Of a stretch of 64,000 bases of DNA, positions 17,900 through 29,970 are shown piece after piece. Every line of letters begins with the position of its first letter. Positions within the stretch are counted from its first letter, which is position 1. The translations under genes and the position numbers were made by a program. Below the pieces are notes generated by a model, which made no database searches, was not told the DNA's origin, and saw only the letters and a list, made by a program, of their open reading frames with translations. Source of the DNA: Symsagittifera roscoffensis (lineage: Eukaryota; Xenacoelomorpha; Acoela; Convolutidae); the NCBI RefSeq assembly GCF_963678635.1, contig NC_087067.1, positions 47,971,618 to 48,035,617 on the forward strand, written 5' to 3'.

Positions 17900-18480
17900 G
17901 TAGGTAACTCTATATTTACTGGTTCTTTTTCTTTCATAAAAGTTACACAATAGTTGCTTCGGAGTCTAACATATTTTTTTCTAGACTTAACTTTTTTTTC
18001 AGATGAAGTAGCGCAATAAAATTAACGTTGCTATTCCCGTTGTTCAAGGTTTTTTTTACTTGAATTGCTTACAAAAAGTATGGTGTATTGTGAATGAATT
18101 ATTATTGCTCAAGTAATGTTTAACTATTTCAAAACTGAGGACGTTTTTTTTTTCAAACAACTATACCGCATCATCAAAATGAAAATGTTAGGTGAAAAAT
18201 ATGTATAACAATTGAACTTTTAAACATTCAATAATTGCAAAGAGAAAACTCTCGAAAAACACACTTTTGACAAGACGAAAACTATAAAACAGCTGAAGCC
18301 GTATAACACAATTTTTTAAGACAGTTAATTGGGTGTAACTTCAAATGGGTCACTTGCTAATTTATCAATTTCCTAACTTCGAACGGGGCCGATTGTTATC
18401 TTTCTAACCCAGATTTGAATACGGTTGCTGGGCTGGATTTTAACTGTCCTTTGAACACAGTTGCTTTTCTGATTTCGAAC
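17900..18480. other. Intron 3 of gene 1, part left of the inserted element
   Basis: About 580 bases of AT-rich intron with no further feature seen; it ends where the LTR of element 2 begins. Confidence 0.6.
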
Positions 18481-18822
18481 TGAGTTATGAACGAGGTAGT
18501 GTACTCATAGAGTAATTTCAGATAAGGTACACCGTCTGTTCGTCACGCTATCCTATTTTCGGGCGGAGAGGTTCGTGCAACTTCTTAGTCTAATACCAAT
18601 CTTAACCTAACTCTTATATCTCCCAGTCTCAAAAGATCTAGTGTATACTGGTTTTGCGGGTTAGTTCTTGGAGTTTATCTAGAAGGAGAACAACTGTAGT
18701 CTAAGTTCTATTCAAATTGTTCTGATGCTGAAGCTACAAGTACTATTAAATGTCAATGTTGGTGATGGAATATGATTAGTTAGTTAGCAAAATTTTGTAG
18801 AGATAGTTTAAAATTGGTTACA
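18481..18822 (-). repeat. 3' LTR of element 2
   Basis: Starts TGAGTTATGAACGAGG on the plus strand and aligns to about 18809 with the LTR at 34834. Left of 18481 the sequence is unrelated to the internal leader, as expected for the outer edge of a 3' LTR. The right edge is approximate. Confidence 0.75.
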
Positions 18823-21800
18823 CCCATCATGGGTTTAGTGAACTTTTAGTTTTTAATTGTTTATTGTAGTGAAGGACGGGTGAAGTAGTTTTCTTTTAAC
18901 ATTTTGAGCAGTGGCTTCTTGAAGAGAGGAGATATGTAGTTGTTTGGGTAGAGAAAAGAAAATAGTTTATTCGTGTTTCAGAGACGGGTCTCGTACATCG
19001 TGGGTCGTCTTGGGTGATTGCGTCAAGGTTTTAGATCGATGCAATGCATATAAACATCGAGATGGCTACTGGTCTGTTTCAATGAGTTTCCTTTGCTGCG
19101 ATGTTGAGCCCATCTTTATAACATTTTTGAGGGTAGTGACTACGGCAACAAACTGAATAGATTTACCATTCCAGAATGGGAATGTAATTGAGTTTTCATA
19201 TCCTTTTCTGCTCGCTCCTTGGGCTGAAGAAATCTCCACATCAAATTGCATTTATATGTATCTACATCTTGTTCATGAAATCAAATTTTAGCTAAGATTT
19301 ATTTTTAGTTTTTTTCGCAGAAGCGTTTTTTTTTTTAATTCAGTTATTTTAAAAATGCGCTCACCCTAGAAAAACTCTCGTCAAAAGTAGAGTGTGGGTC
19401 ACAAAGCCTGGGTATAGCGCGGTGGGTTAGGCCGGCTATAGAGCATGCTCAGGACGTCCCGCTCGTTGGTGAAGTCAGGACTGGGCTATATTTTATGATA
19501 TCTTTGAGCAGAGTCTCTTTGTTGTGTCTTTTTTTGTTGTGTCCTTTTCTCAAAAACAGAATTATTTTTTTTGCGTTTGTGTTTCGACTTATTTTGTGTT
19601 TTTTTTAATTTTCAATAGAATTGAAAGTGAGTTTCAAAAGAATAGTTTATCCAATTTTAATCTAGGTTTAATCCGGTTTAGGTACCTTGGGTTTTGCGGC
19701 GTTTGTAAGCCGCGCTGGTTATCTTAGCATATTTTAAAAATCCCTTCCAATCGAGTTACGAGAAAATTTGAAACGTGTGAAAACAAGTTAGATTCGTTAT
19801 CAGTGAAAGTTATGTGGTGAGTAAGGAAAATTGAAATTTATAAAAGAAGCGTTTTGTAAAAAAGAAAAGTTTCCTTCTTTTGTCTGATGGGATCATAATT
19901 ACGGAGGATGCCGTGTATGTTAGTATTTTTATACAATAAACAAAATCTAGAAAGTATGGTGTACTAAATTTGGAACTAGTGAATAAAAATTTGCGCTGTG
20001 AATTTTGCGATGTTGCGTTGGCTGTGTAGTCACGTTGAATGAAATTATAATAGGCGTATGTGTGAGTTAATTTTGTGCCCAATATAATTTCATGTGAACA
20101 GTGCAAATCACGTTCCTTGGATATGAGGAAGTGAAAAATTAGTTTAAAGTGGTTAGATTTTTCAGAGTCGGATTCAAAAGCTTTGATTGCAGTTTTTTTG
20201 AGTGCAGTGGAAGTATTTGAACCATTTTTTGTTCATGCCATCAATGATAAATACATATTCTGATTTTATGAGATTTTTTTTGTTATTTGAGGGTTAGTGT
20301 TAGAGTCATCGTCTATAGCTGTATCCTCCATATATCGTGCAATAGCGTGATTGTAGTGGTTAATGGAACATCCGCTAGCTTTTTGTGCTACGAATCTATT
20401 TAATGTCTGCGTTAGTCCTATAGTTATGAACTGTTTTTCATGCAGTGCGAGGTTAGTTTGTGTAATCTGGATTGACATATTTCATCATCGGCTGGGTTAT
20501 TGTATAAGGGGAGTGCCCTTGGGTATGTGAAGTGGTTGTAAGATGTCCATGATAAAGTTGGGAACATGCTATACTCGTTAACAAAAATCAGTTGGTGACA
20601 AGTAATTGTTTCGTAATAAGTGTGTTGTTGGAAAATGGTAAGTTGTTCTTTAAGAATTCTTTAGTGTAATTGTGAATAGGGAGAAGGCAAAACGGTCGGG
20701 GTGGTGAAGTACGTGGGGTTTGGCATTGGGAATTATTTGTTTGAGTACTAGGTGGGCTGGGGTTTTGACTGCTATGGGTGTTTGATTGGAGGATTCAGAA
20801 GATGAAATGGAGTGTGATAGCTGATGAAATGCTAGTGTATTTGTAATTTGAAGCTGTTGATGTAAAGTGATAAAATTGTTTAGTTCAAGCTCTAGTGATT
20901 CAATTTTGGATCTAGGGGAGAATGTTTGGCTGATCACTGGTCATTGGGGAAAGTCGGTGTCGGTGGTAGCTATTACTTGGAGGGATATGCTCTGTTTTAT
21001 TGTATTTCTATAGTTTCGTGGTACTAAAGATAAGGGATGGTTATTATGTTAATTTTGTAAATGTGGTGATGTAGGTATTGGATTTGTGTTGTCTTGTGAA
21101 GTATTAATTGTGTTTGATGTGATTGGTAATTTTTTAGTAGATTCACTAGTTTCAGATTTTTTTGTGTATGATGATAAAAGATAGGGAATGAAATCGCAAA
21201 GTGGTAAGATAGGAGAGTGACGTTATAGGTTGGATGGGAATGAAAGGAAACGGTTGAAGAATCCAATCTGGCGGCTCATTGTGGGCCAAATAGATGGTTG
21301 TTCTGAGAATGAAAAGTGGCGGTGTGTGGTTATTCTACAATCTGTTCATATGTGTCGTTAATATTTCGTTCGTGAACTACTATATGAGAAGCTGGGCTTT
21401 GTGGGTAGCTATTACTTGGATGTATGTGCCCTGTTATTGTTGTATTTCTATAGTTTCGTGGTACTAAAGATAAGGGTTGGTTATAATACAAATTTTGTAA
21501 ATGTGGTGCTATACGTGTTGGGTTTCTGTTGTCTTGTGAAGTATTATTTGTGTTTGATGTGATTGGTAATTTTTTAGTAGATTCACTAGCTTCAGATTTT
21601 TTAGTGTATGATGATAAAAGATAGGGAATGAAATCGAAAAATGCTAAGATCGGAGAGTGACGTTGAAAGTTGGATGGGTATGAAAGGGAACGGTTGAGGG
21701 ATCCAATCTGGCGGCTCATTGGGGGCTTAGAAGATGGTTGTTCTGATAACTGAAATCTGAAATTAGTTGTATGTGGCTGTTCTATAATTTGTTCATACGT

Positions 21801-22484
21801 TTCTTCTATATTTGGTTGCTGGGCTATGATGAGAGTAACTGGACTCTGTAGATATTTATGACATGTAGAGATGTGCTCCGCTAGGGCTATTTTCCTGCAA
21901 TTTAGTGGTACTAAAGATAATGGATGATTATTATGTAAAGTGTGTAATTGTGGTGAAGAAGGTGTTGTACTTTTGTTGTCTTTTGAATTGTCGTATGCAT
22001 TTGGTGTGGTTGGTAGTTTTTTGTTGTATTATTTGTTTGACCGTCTAGAAGTATTTTGTTAATGGAGTTTGAAAACAATCCAAAAAACCTGCAATTAATA
22101 CACTTGCTACACTTGCTTGCTAGTTCAATTGTGTGTGTATTGCACATTACAGATTCTTTTCAATAATGGGGAAAAAATCCAAAAGAATTAAACATGGCAT
22201 ATAAAATGGTCAATACTTCTAAGATGTAATAGGGCCATCCTAGAAAAGCGAGAAAGTCATTTTTTAGGTTGACAAAGCTGAAAAAGTTATAGGTGAGATA
22301 TCTTGTAGACGTTGTTTTTACCGTTAAGATATATGTAATCTCTTATATCTTTAAATTATCCGCTGTAATCTTGTGCATATATGTCAGAAAGTTTTGCGGT
22401 TTCAGTGAGTTTTGTTAAATTTTGATCTATTGATTGTCTTTGCATAGTGTCCAGCTTAGTAGGAAGTTCTTGAAATTGTTGTGT
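18823..22484 (-). other. Extra 3' region of element 2 between env and 3' LTR
   Basis: About 3.7 kb, unusually long for the interval between env and the 3' LTR. Only short frames occur (minus strand 20266-20478, 20650-20937, 21330-21719), without recognisable domains. It contains a triplicated segment at 20.96-22.05 kb. It may be accessory genes of the element or later insertions; element 1 cannot be compared because that part is outside the window. Confidence 0.4.
20960..22050 (-). repeat. Three tandem ~440-bp units inside element 2
   Basis: Units start near ggtagctattacttgga (20967 and 21404) with a more diverged third unit near 21845. They share blocks such as cgtggtactaaagataaggg, gtgtttgatgtgattggtaa and aatccaatctggcggctcat. 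The first two are clearly closer to each other than to the third. Confidence 0.75.
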
Positions 22485-24270
22485 TTAATTGTGATGTTGT
22501 ATATCGGATCTAGAGTATATACCTATTGATTGTAAATCTATGTTTGGATTACGAGCGATAGCTCTGATACTTTCTGGTGGAAATTTGTTTAACGATGGCA
22601 TAGGAGTAGAGTATAGGGTGAGAAGGTAGTAGTTATGTTCATTTGGGTTTATTTGTTCTACACTGTGGCTGTTTTCAGATCCATATGAGACGGCTGTATC
22701 CCAAAAAAATTTTGTCTGAAAAGAATGTCGACAAAACGTACTTTTTTTTGTAGAACATTGGGATTCTTCTTTAACATCGTTTGTCTTCAAAAATGTATAG
22801 TACCAGAGAATATTTCCTTCATAATTGATAAAATTTGATCTATTACCTGATAATAAATATCCTCCATAGGGTAATTTTAATACTGCTGATGTAAGTGATT
22901 GTAGTATTTGTGTTCGTTCGAACTCACAGAAGTTATGGAGTGTTTTTAATTCAGATAATGACATTTCTTGAACAATTGTACTTCTTGTATAATCTTATTT
23001 TATATCTAAATGTATATCAAAGTGGATTGCACCGAAGTAAGTTTTATTCAAGAGTGATAGTTCTTGTAAACGTGTGCTTCCTTCATCTTGTGGACAAATT
23101 TTTCCACCAGCGTTTCCTGTATTTTTCAAAAATGTTACTGGGATGTAAGAATTTTCGTCATCACGACTTTGATACGGTTGAACTGGGTTAATGATCAATT
23201 TTCCTGTTTTCATGTCAAAACCTTTTTCGTATTCGATAAAAAATTTTGAGTATTGTCTTTTATAAAGTGTAATATATTTGCAAGCGACTTCTGTTTCAGG
23301 GTAAAATTGAAAACGTGTTAATTCAATTTTATAAATGATGTCCGTTAGATCTTATTTTATCAGGGTTTACTTTTTCAAAAAGAATTGATGCAAAGATTTA
23401 TTTTTGATGAAATTTGTTCATTCTTGCATGAAATTTAGCAATGTGAAATGTGGTATATTAGTCTTCAGGGATCCAAACGATGGTTGCCTGTATTCGTGTG
23501 GTAAGATCTTAACAACCTTGGTCGTTTTTGCAAGGTAAGCTTTTTTATAATATGAGGCCATCTTTTAAATCTTGTGTTAATTGTACTTTTTCTAATTGAA
23601 TTTTCCACTCGAAAAAAATTGTTGCCTGGTATCTTTTGTTTTTTGTGTCTGCTTTAAAACTAGAAAGGTTATTTTTTCCAATGTGTGGTATTCAACTTTT
23701 ATTGGGCATGTCATAAACTAAACGTCCGTGGAACGGATATTTATCTACTATGTTCGTATGACTTGTTATTTTTCAAACTCTGCTTGATGTGCAGAGTCTG
23801 GCAAGACATAAACATTTTTTGATTTACGAAAAGCAACGTCGATAGACTCTTGCATCTAAACCCTGAAGATTGCAAAAGCGAAGTAGTTAGTTTTGCAACC
23901 TTCGTGATGGAGTCTATTCGTAGTTAATTTTAACCGTTTAGTTCGCTTTCGCAATCTCCAGGGTTGAGATGAAAGTCTTGAGATGCAAAAATTTTGCTGT
24001 GATTTTATATCCTGTTACAGTTGTAGGTCTTGCTATTGACTAAAGTGTTGCTACTATATTTGTTGACTCTATATCTTTTGGATCTGATTCGCATTGGGTT
24101 ACTTGATTTATTGCGTACTCATATAGTGTTTCATGCTCATTTTCTTCGCAATCATAATGTGTATCTAGTGAGTGTTGTGGTCCTATTCAGCAGGAGGGAT
24201 TTTAATGAGATGTAGGTTCTAAAAGAACAAGGGGAGAGGGTAGTCAGGAAAAAAACTATTATAAGATACA
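22485..24270 (-). pseudogene. Env-like glycoprotein pseudogene of element 2
   Basis: Matches the env-like frame of element 1 (for example EYEKGF followed by a KTGK-type segment near 23190-23230) and continues further towards the C-terminus than element 1 does in this window. Two open pieces remain: 22995-23213, and 22485-22964 with a conserved-looking YGGYLLSGNRSNF and Cys-containing stretches. The N-terminal half is frameshifted, has internal stops, and carries an inverted duplication at about 23830-23990. Confidence 0.6.
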
Positions 24271-24289
24271 TGAGTACAATATTCCTGAA

Positions 24290-24770
24290 AATGGGTTGTT
24301 GAATGTTATATTTTCAAGTGACTTTTTTGTATATCTATTGTTTTTATAGATAAGTTTTGTTGTAATAGGAGGTAAAGATTGAGCTGTTGATTCAAAGGTG
24401 ATGGGTGATGAACTAAAGTATTTCATTTTTTAAGTGTTAGATTGTCTTGAAAAAGAACCTGTTTATTATGTTCTTGTATGGGTTTGTGGATGTCGTGTCT
24501 ATATTGTAATCGAAATGATGCCCAATTATGTAATCTATTCTAGTCGCAATAGGGGACGGGGTTCTACAGTTACTTTCCATACTAGTCGTAGATGTATATT
24601 TTTGGCTAGAAGTTCACAATATCTATCTTCTAAAGCTATAGGGAAATTTAGGGGAAATGTGGTGGTTGGAGTTTGACTAATCATTGAAGGTGTTGATGGC
24701 AGTGATAGGGTTTCTGGTAGTGACAATGAGGTGTCTGATGATATATCTACGGGGTCATTCACTACATTTG
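24290..24770 (-). pseudogene. Pro-rich accessory ORF pseudogene of element 2
   Basis: Contains a segment like the element 1 Pro-rich ORF (ND-P-DIS..., SLPETLSLPSTPS). The 5' part, where element 1 would have the TM mini-ORF junction, is missing or too diverged to align, so the frameshift site cannot be tested in this copy. Confidence 0.55.
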
Positions 24771-25640
24771 GTTCGCAAAATATACGAAAAGAAGAAAGAT
24801 GTCCTTCCTATAGAAAAAACGCTTATAGTTGTTGAAATAACGTACCTTAGGAGGTGATCAAGGATTTTTAAGAAGCTTAGATTGGTTTTTATGGGGGAAT
24901 AAAAAATTACAAAGAAACTGCATAAAAAATATGAAAAAGGAGGAACTTTCAAGGATATTTATGATGAAAATATGAATTGAAAAAAAAACGATTGTAAAAA
25001 TTGAAGGGTTTTTGAGTTTACTGTTTTTATTAATTGAAATGATGGAGAGAGAAGCATTTGAGGAAAGATTTGTTTCGTCGAATATTTTTTTTTTGTATCG
25101 AAAATTGAGTGTGGCCAGGTTATTTTTTGATTTTTGACAAGTGGTTTGGATATGGGAAATTTTTGATGAAGAGAAATCTGGAGTTCTAGGGATGAGATTC
25201 CTAGTTTTGGTTTTGTTTTTTGGATGGTTGGGGGTTTTTCGAAGTTATATCGACTTTAGTCTGAATGATCATGTCGGAAATTGTCTTCAGGTTTTTTCAA
25301 AACTTTTCCTTGGGTGAATTATGGGGTATAAAACGAGATAAGATTGTTGAGTTTTGTACCAGTTGAAAAGGTAGGTTTGTAACATTTAGATTGTTTAATT
25401 AGGCTGTCAGATTTGAGCGTGCTGCTTATTTTTGACCTGTAGGTTTTTTAGTTACAGTTTCATATTTGTGTGAAGTAAGCAATTTGTTGGCTAATGAAGT
25501 GGTATCAAATTGAAATGATAATTTGAATTGATTCTGATTGATTGAAATTGAACTATTTATTCAGGATCTTGAATTGAAATATGGAGAAAGAAAGAAAAAT
25601 TTGATAACATTTCGAAATAGTCTAAACAAAGTATTGAATC
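24771..25640 (-). other. Spacer of element 2 between env-side ORFs and integrase
   Basis: No coding potential seen. Corresponds to 2447-3234 of element 1. Confidence 0.4.
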
Positions 25641-27330
25641 ATTTAGGAAGGGTTTTCAACTTTCTTTATTATTTTAAGTTGTTTGTAATCTTTTCGTGGT
25701 TGACTTTGGAGTCGTGACAATTTGCGTTCTTGTGAATTTTCTTTTGTTTCCTGTGGTAAAATTTTTTTCATCAAAATTACGATTTATTCTTTGTTTTCAC
25801 GGTATTAGTTTTTTGTTTATTTCTTGATTTTTTGTGAGGCAATTTTGATTAGCTTGATTTTTATTTAAGTTAAATGGACGATTTTTTTTGACTTGGTTGA
25901 TGACCGTTATCTGAATTGTCTTGGACAACTTTTAGTCCTGTAAAGGAGAGTAATCGTGTTCGCGAAAAACGTATTCTCTTGGGTAATATGATAAAAGCAT
26001 TCTTCAGTGTTGAACTATTTCTTTTATGTTAGAAACAATAAGTATGTATGTAACATCAGTGGGTTTGTCAACGGTTTAAAATGGTCCTTTTCGGGTCGGT
26101 TGTAATTTTTTAGATAATCTTTTTTGTATTATAAAATTTGGTACTAAGACATTTGTTCCAATTTTTTGTTTTGTAGCGGGTGTAAATTGCGGTTCTGTTT
26201 GTGATTGAATATTGTGTCTTTGTAGTAGTTTTTTGGCTACCTTCTGGTAAATTTCATCGTGCGTTTTATCTCGATTTAAAATCCAATCCGTATGTGTGCC
26301 GGAGACTTGTTTTAAGATTTGAGGGTGATAAAAATGATTTCCATTGTGTGTATATAATGGTAGATTGTAACAAAATGAATCTTTTGTGGTTTGACTATAT
26401 CCTCGGGCGCTTTTTCAAGCATTTGCTGTAAACGTTTTTGGTTTCCGTGGTTTTTGATTAAAAGAATTTTCTATGGTGATAGTCCTAGAGTTGTTGTGTT
26501 TTGTGAATTATAAGCTTAAAGGAATAGTTTCAAGTCAGTTGACAATTTGGTTTATTTGGTACCATTTCCATTAATTATACATCTGAGATTTTGCAACAGT
26601 GAATGGTTCATACCTTCGACTAAACCCTTAGTTAAAAGGACATGAGATGTTCGGGATTAATGTTTAAATTTAAAAAGATGACATAATGGGATAATTTCAG
26701 TATTTTAAGAATTCAGCGCCACTGTCTGCGCCAAGGATTTCTTTTAATCCAAATTAAGCCATCGAATACTCGTGGAGTGTTGTATTTGCACAATAAGCGT
26801 TACAATGAGGTGCAGGATTGAGTGCTACATAGTGAGTAAATGAATCAAATATGACGCTTATATATGAGTTTCCTTCTGAAAAGGGTGATATAGGGCATTT
26901 TGAGTCAAATCAGAATCTGTGGTTAAAATATAACCTTTGTTATCTAAAGTCTTGTTTTTCTGCTGATTTTTTCTGGTGTGGACATGGTTTATTTAATTCT
27001 GTTGTGCAATCGTTACATAACGCTTTTATCTAAATTGAATTGGTGCAATTGGAAAGAAAAATTTTCGAATAAGTGTTGAAGAAGTGTATAAAGAATGTAA
27101 GATATGAAATTCTAGGTGTATCATACTTAATGGTAGACAGGGTGCTTTTATTTAAGAGGTTCGGTATTCCAAGATGTCGGTATTCTTATTTATTGTTGTG
27201 TTACTAAAATTTCTGAATTATCTAAGAAGTGTTTCATTTCTTTGAATTGTGATATCTGTTTTTACGTTTTTTTAATGCCATGATTTTAGTTGTCTAATGA
27301 CTGGGTCAAGGTTTTGGTGTTTTTGTAGTC
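25641..27330 (-). pseudogene. Integrase pseudogene of element 2
   Basis: Aligns with the element 1 integrase along its length (for example 26050-26110, 26560-26660 and 26830-26990 on the plus strand). Many stops and small indels break all frames, including around the DDE core. Confidence 0.75.
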
Positions 27331-29290
27331 GTTCCAGTATTATCTTTATCGTGACTGGTAGAAAAATGTTTTCAGTTTCTCTTTTTGAGAGGGGTATTTT
27401 ATTTAAAGTGTCATGTAATTTAAAATTTTGATTTTTAGTGTATTTGAGTCTAAATCTGGGGTCCTGATAAACTCATAAAATCAGTTAAGTTTTCTACTTC
27501 TATTAAAGGGAAAGGTTTTTCCTATACAAGTTTTGTCCAAGTGGTTTTTTTTGTGGGTTGTTTTTGATCTAAGATGAATATGATATCGGTTTACATGTAG
27601 ATATTCCTAAAAGATCGACTTCGTAATGATTATCTTGACAATCAAGTATTACGGAAACTGTTGTAAATTATTTTTTTTGTGTATTTTTAAGATCGGTTTT
27701 CAATGCACATTGGCATTCCAATTGTTGCGATGTTTCGTCTTTTGCAAGAAAGAACTTCATCTTTTGTGGTATTTTTAATGTCGTTACTGTCGTTTGTCCT
27801 ATATTTCAGGTGCTGTATTTCGGTTGAGTGTATCTGGTAATGCAAGATTTTTTTCTGCAGTCCAATCTACATTTAAGTTTGAGACTTTCAATAAAATCTG
27901 TTCAAATCTAAAAATTTCATGGTTTGGGTTTGATTTTGGTGTAAAAATGAAATTTATAGGTTTGTGATCTGTATATAAAACAGCTGGATGTTTTAATCCA
28001 AGGATCAAAAATTTCTATTCTGTAAAAGTATATATTATAGCTGTGCATTCTCTCATAAGTGTAGAGACTTTAAGTTCGGCTTGTTTAAAAAAATCTTGAA
28101 TTTGCTGAGATAAGGTTAATGTTATTTTGTGTGATTGTAATATTGTTGCGCCGATTTCAACTTTTGAAAAGGATCTGGGTATTGCAAAATGATTGATCTG
28201 GGTTTTGGATTCGATATTTGTTCTGAGAAGAGAGTTTCTATTTCTTCAAAAACTTTTGATGTTCTAATGTCTATTCAAAATTATTCATTGTCTCAGAATA
28301 TTATAAAAAAATTTTAAGCAATATTGCATTTTATAGATATGTATAGTTCCAAGAAAAATTTAGCATTCCAAGAAACTCTTGGATTTTCGTTTTATTCGAT
28401 GAGGTTGTCTTAGTGTAGCATATATGCGGGATTTCAATGAATTAATTGTGTTTCCTTCAATAATATGTCCAAGGAATTTAACTCGGTTGAGAAGGAAGTG
28501 TGATTTGTCTGGGGCTGCTTTCATGTTTTATTTAAATACGATTTGGCGATGGTTATCTAATGATTCACCTTAAGCGAGGATGATAACAAAATTTATGAAT
28601 GTGTTTTTTTTTGGTTGTTCTCTTTTTCTGACGGGTGAAAATTATTTCAAATTGTTTTAAAATATCCGGTATTCTATTCACTTTATCTATTAGGTGAACT
28701 GGGACTTTACTTGCTCGTTGTTTTTTTGAAAACTGCGTTATGTTTAAGAGGTAGATGTAGTGTTGAATGTTTTTTTCCAACAACAGTTTTAGATGTGGCA
28801 TAAACAATTGGGTATTTGAGTAAAAGTTCTGCTATTTCTTTCGATTCTTGTTGGGTTGTTTGCGATTGTTGAGAATTGAACAATGTGAGGAGTCTTTGTT
28901 GTTCAGTTATGTATTCCACAATATGGAATGTTGTTTTAAAACAAAGTGTTTTTGTGAAATAGTCTGTGTTTCGTTTGATTCGCTGGTTATAATATAAGTT
29001 GACAATTCTTCTTGAGAATTGTTGATTGACAATTGTCTAAAAATTGTAGTGTATTGTTTACTCTATATGCCTTTTCTTGTGTTGGAGAAATTGTTACATT
29101 GGTTTCGCTATATCCTCAAAATCCTTGGAATAAAGTGATTTTGTATGATGAATTGTTGTATAATTGTAAAGAGATTATGTCTGATTTTGTAATTTTTGAG
29201 TATTTGATAGATGAGAATGTCACTCTAAATGTTTAAGGACTGGTCCGAATTCGAGATCAGACTCAAATAGTCGTTTTTTTTTTGATCGAC
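27331..29290 (-). pseudogene. RT-RNase H pseudogene of element 2, catalytic core deleted
   Basis: RNase H and N-terminal RT parts align with element 1 (residual frame 27799-28008 holds YTDHKPINF and LALPDTLNRN). Near 28556 the sequence jumps from the equivalent of about 6215 to about 6575 in element 1. That deletes roughly 360 bases that include the YxDD active site. Multiple stops elsewhere. Confidence 0.78.
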
Positions 29291-29970
29291 ATTATATTGA
29301 TGAACTTGATTTATTGAAATATTTTACACATATCTTGATAATGGTTTCAGGTGTTTACGTTCTTGATTGTCATTTTTTGAGAAAAATGGAGGAAAAATTG
29401 GGGTTAAGAAAAATTTACAAGTATGATATTTATGATTCGTTTTTGTATATTGATCTTTTATGTGTAACTTGCTTTTTAGGATACTAGAATGAGAATATAT
29501 TTCGTAACAAACGGTTTTCCAACGATTTTGGTTTTTTATCTGTGATATAGAATGTTTATTTTTAGGGTTCGCTAAAAAGTTTATTTTGTTCCATTGTTCG
29601 AGAGTAATTGAATTTTTCCGTAAACTGTTAGACTTGATCATTGTGCTGTAGCTATTTTGCTTGATGTTTTTGAAGATGACAATTTTGGTGTAGAGTCTGT
29701 ATTTCATTCCATGTGACTATGTATGTAAAAATTGTTTCTGCTCCTGAGTCTATTAAAAAGTCAATTTAAAGCTCTGGTGTTTGAAAATTTTTTTCAAAAT
29801 TTTTTTAATAGATGGCTGTTCTTTATTTGTTGTTTATTGAATTATATATTTCAAATTTGAACTTTCTTCATTTTCTTGTTTTGTAAATTTTGTTGCGATT
29901 TGTATTTGGTAATAATGCAAGTCGATTGGTGCTTCGTATTCGTTTTAAATTTGAAGCAGGTTTTTTGAAA
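29291..29970 (-). pseudogene. Protease pseudogene of element 2
   Basis: Frameshifted relative of the element 1 protease. The stretch around 29640-29790 corresponds to the active-site region (plus-strand tctgctcctgagtctattaa mirrors the DSGAE coding), with stops on both sides. Confidence 0.6.

Noticed and set aside
19400-19490. tRNA-like or SINE head (ggtatagcgcggtgggttaggc)
   Set aside because: Resembles a pol III box A but no box B or cloverleaf could be formed downstream.
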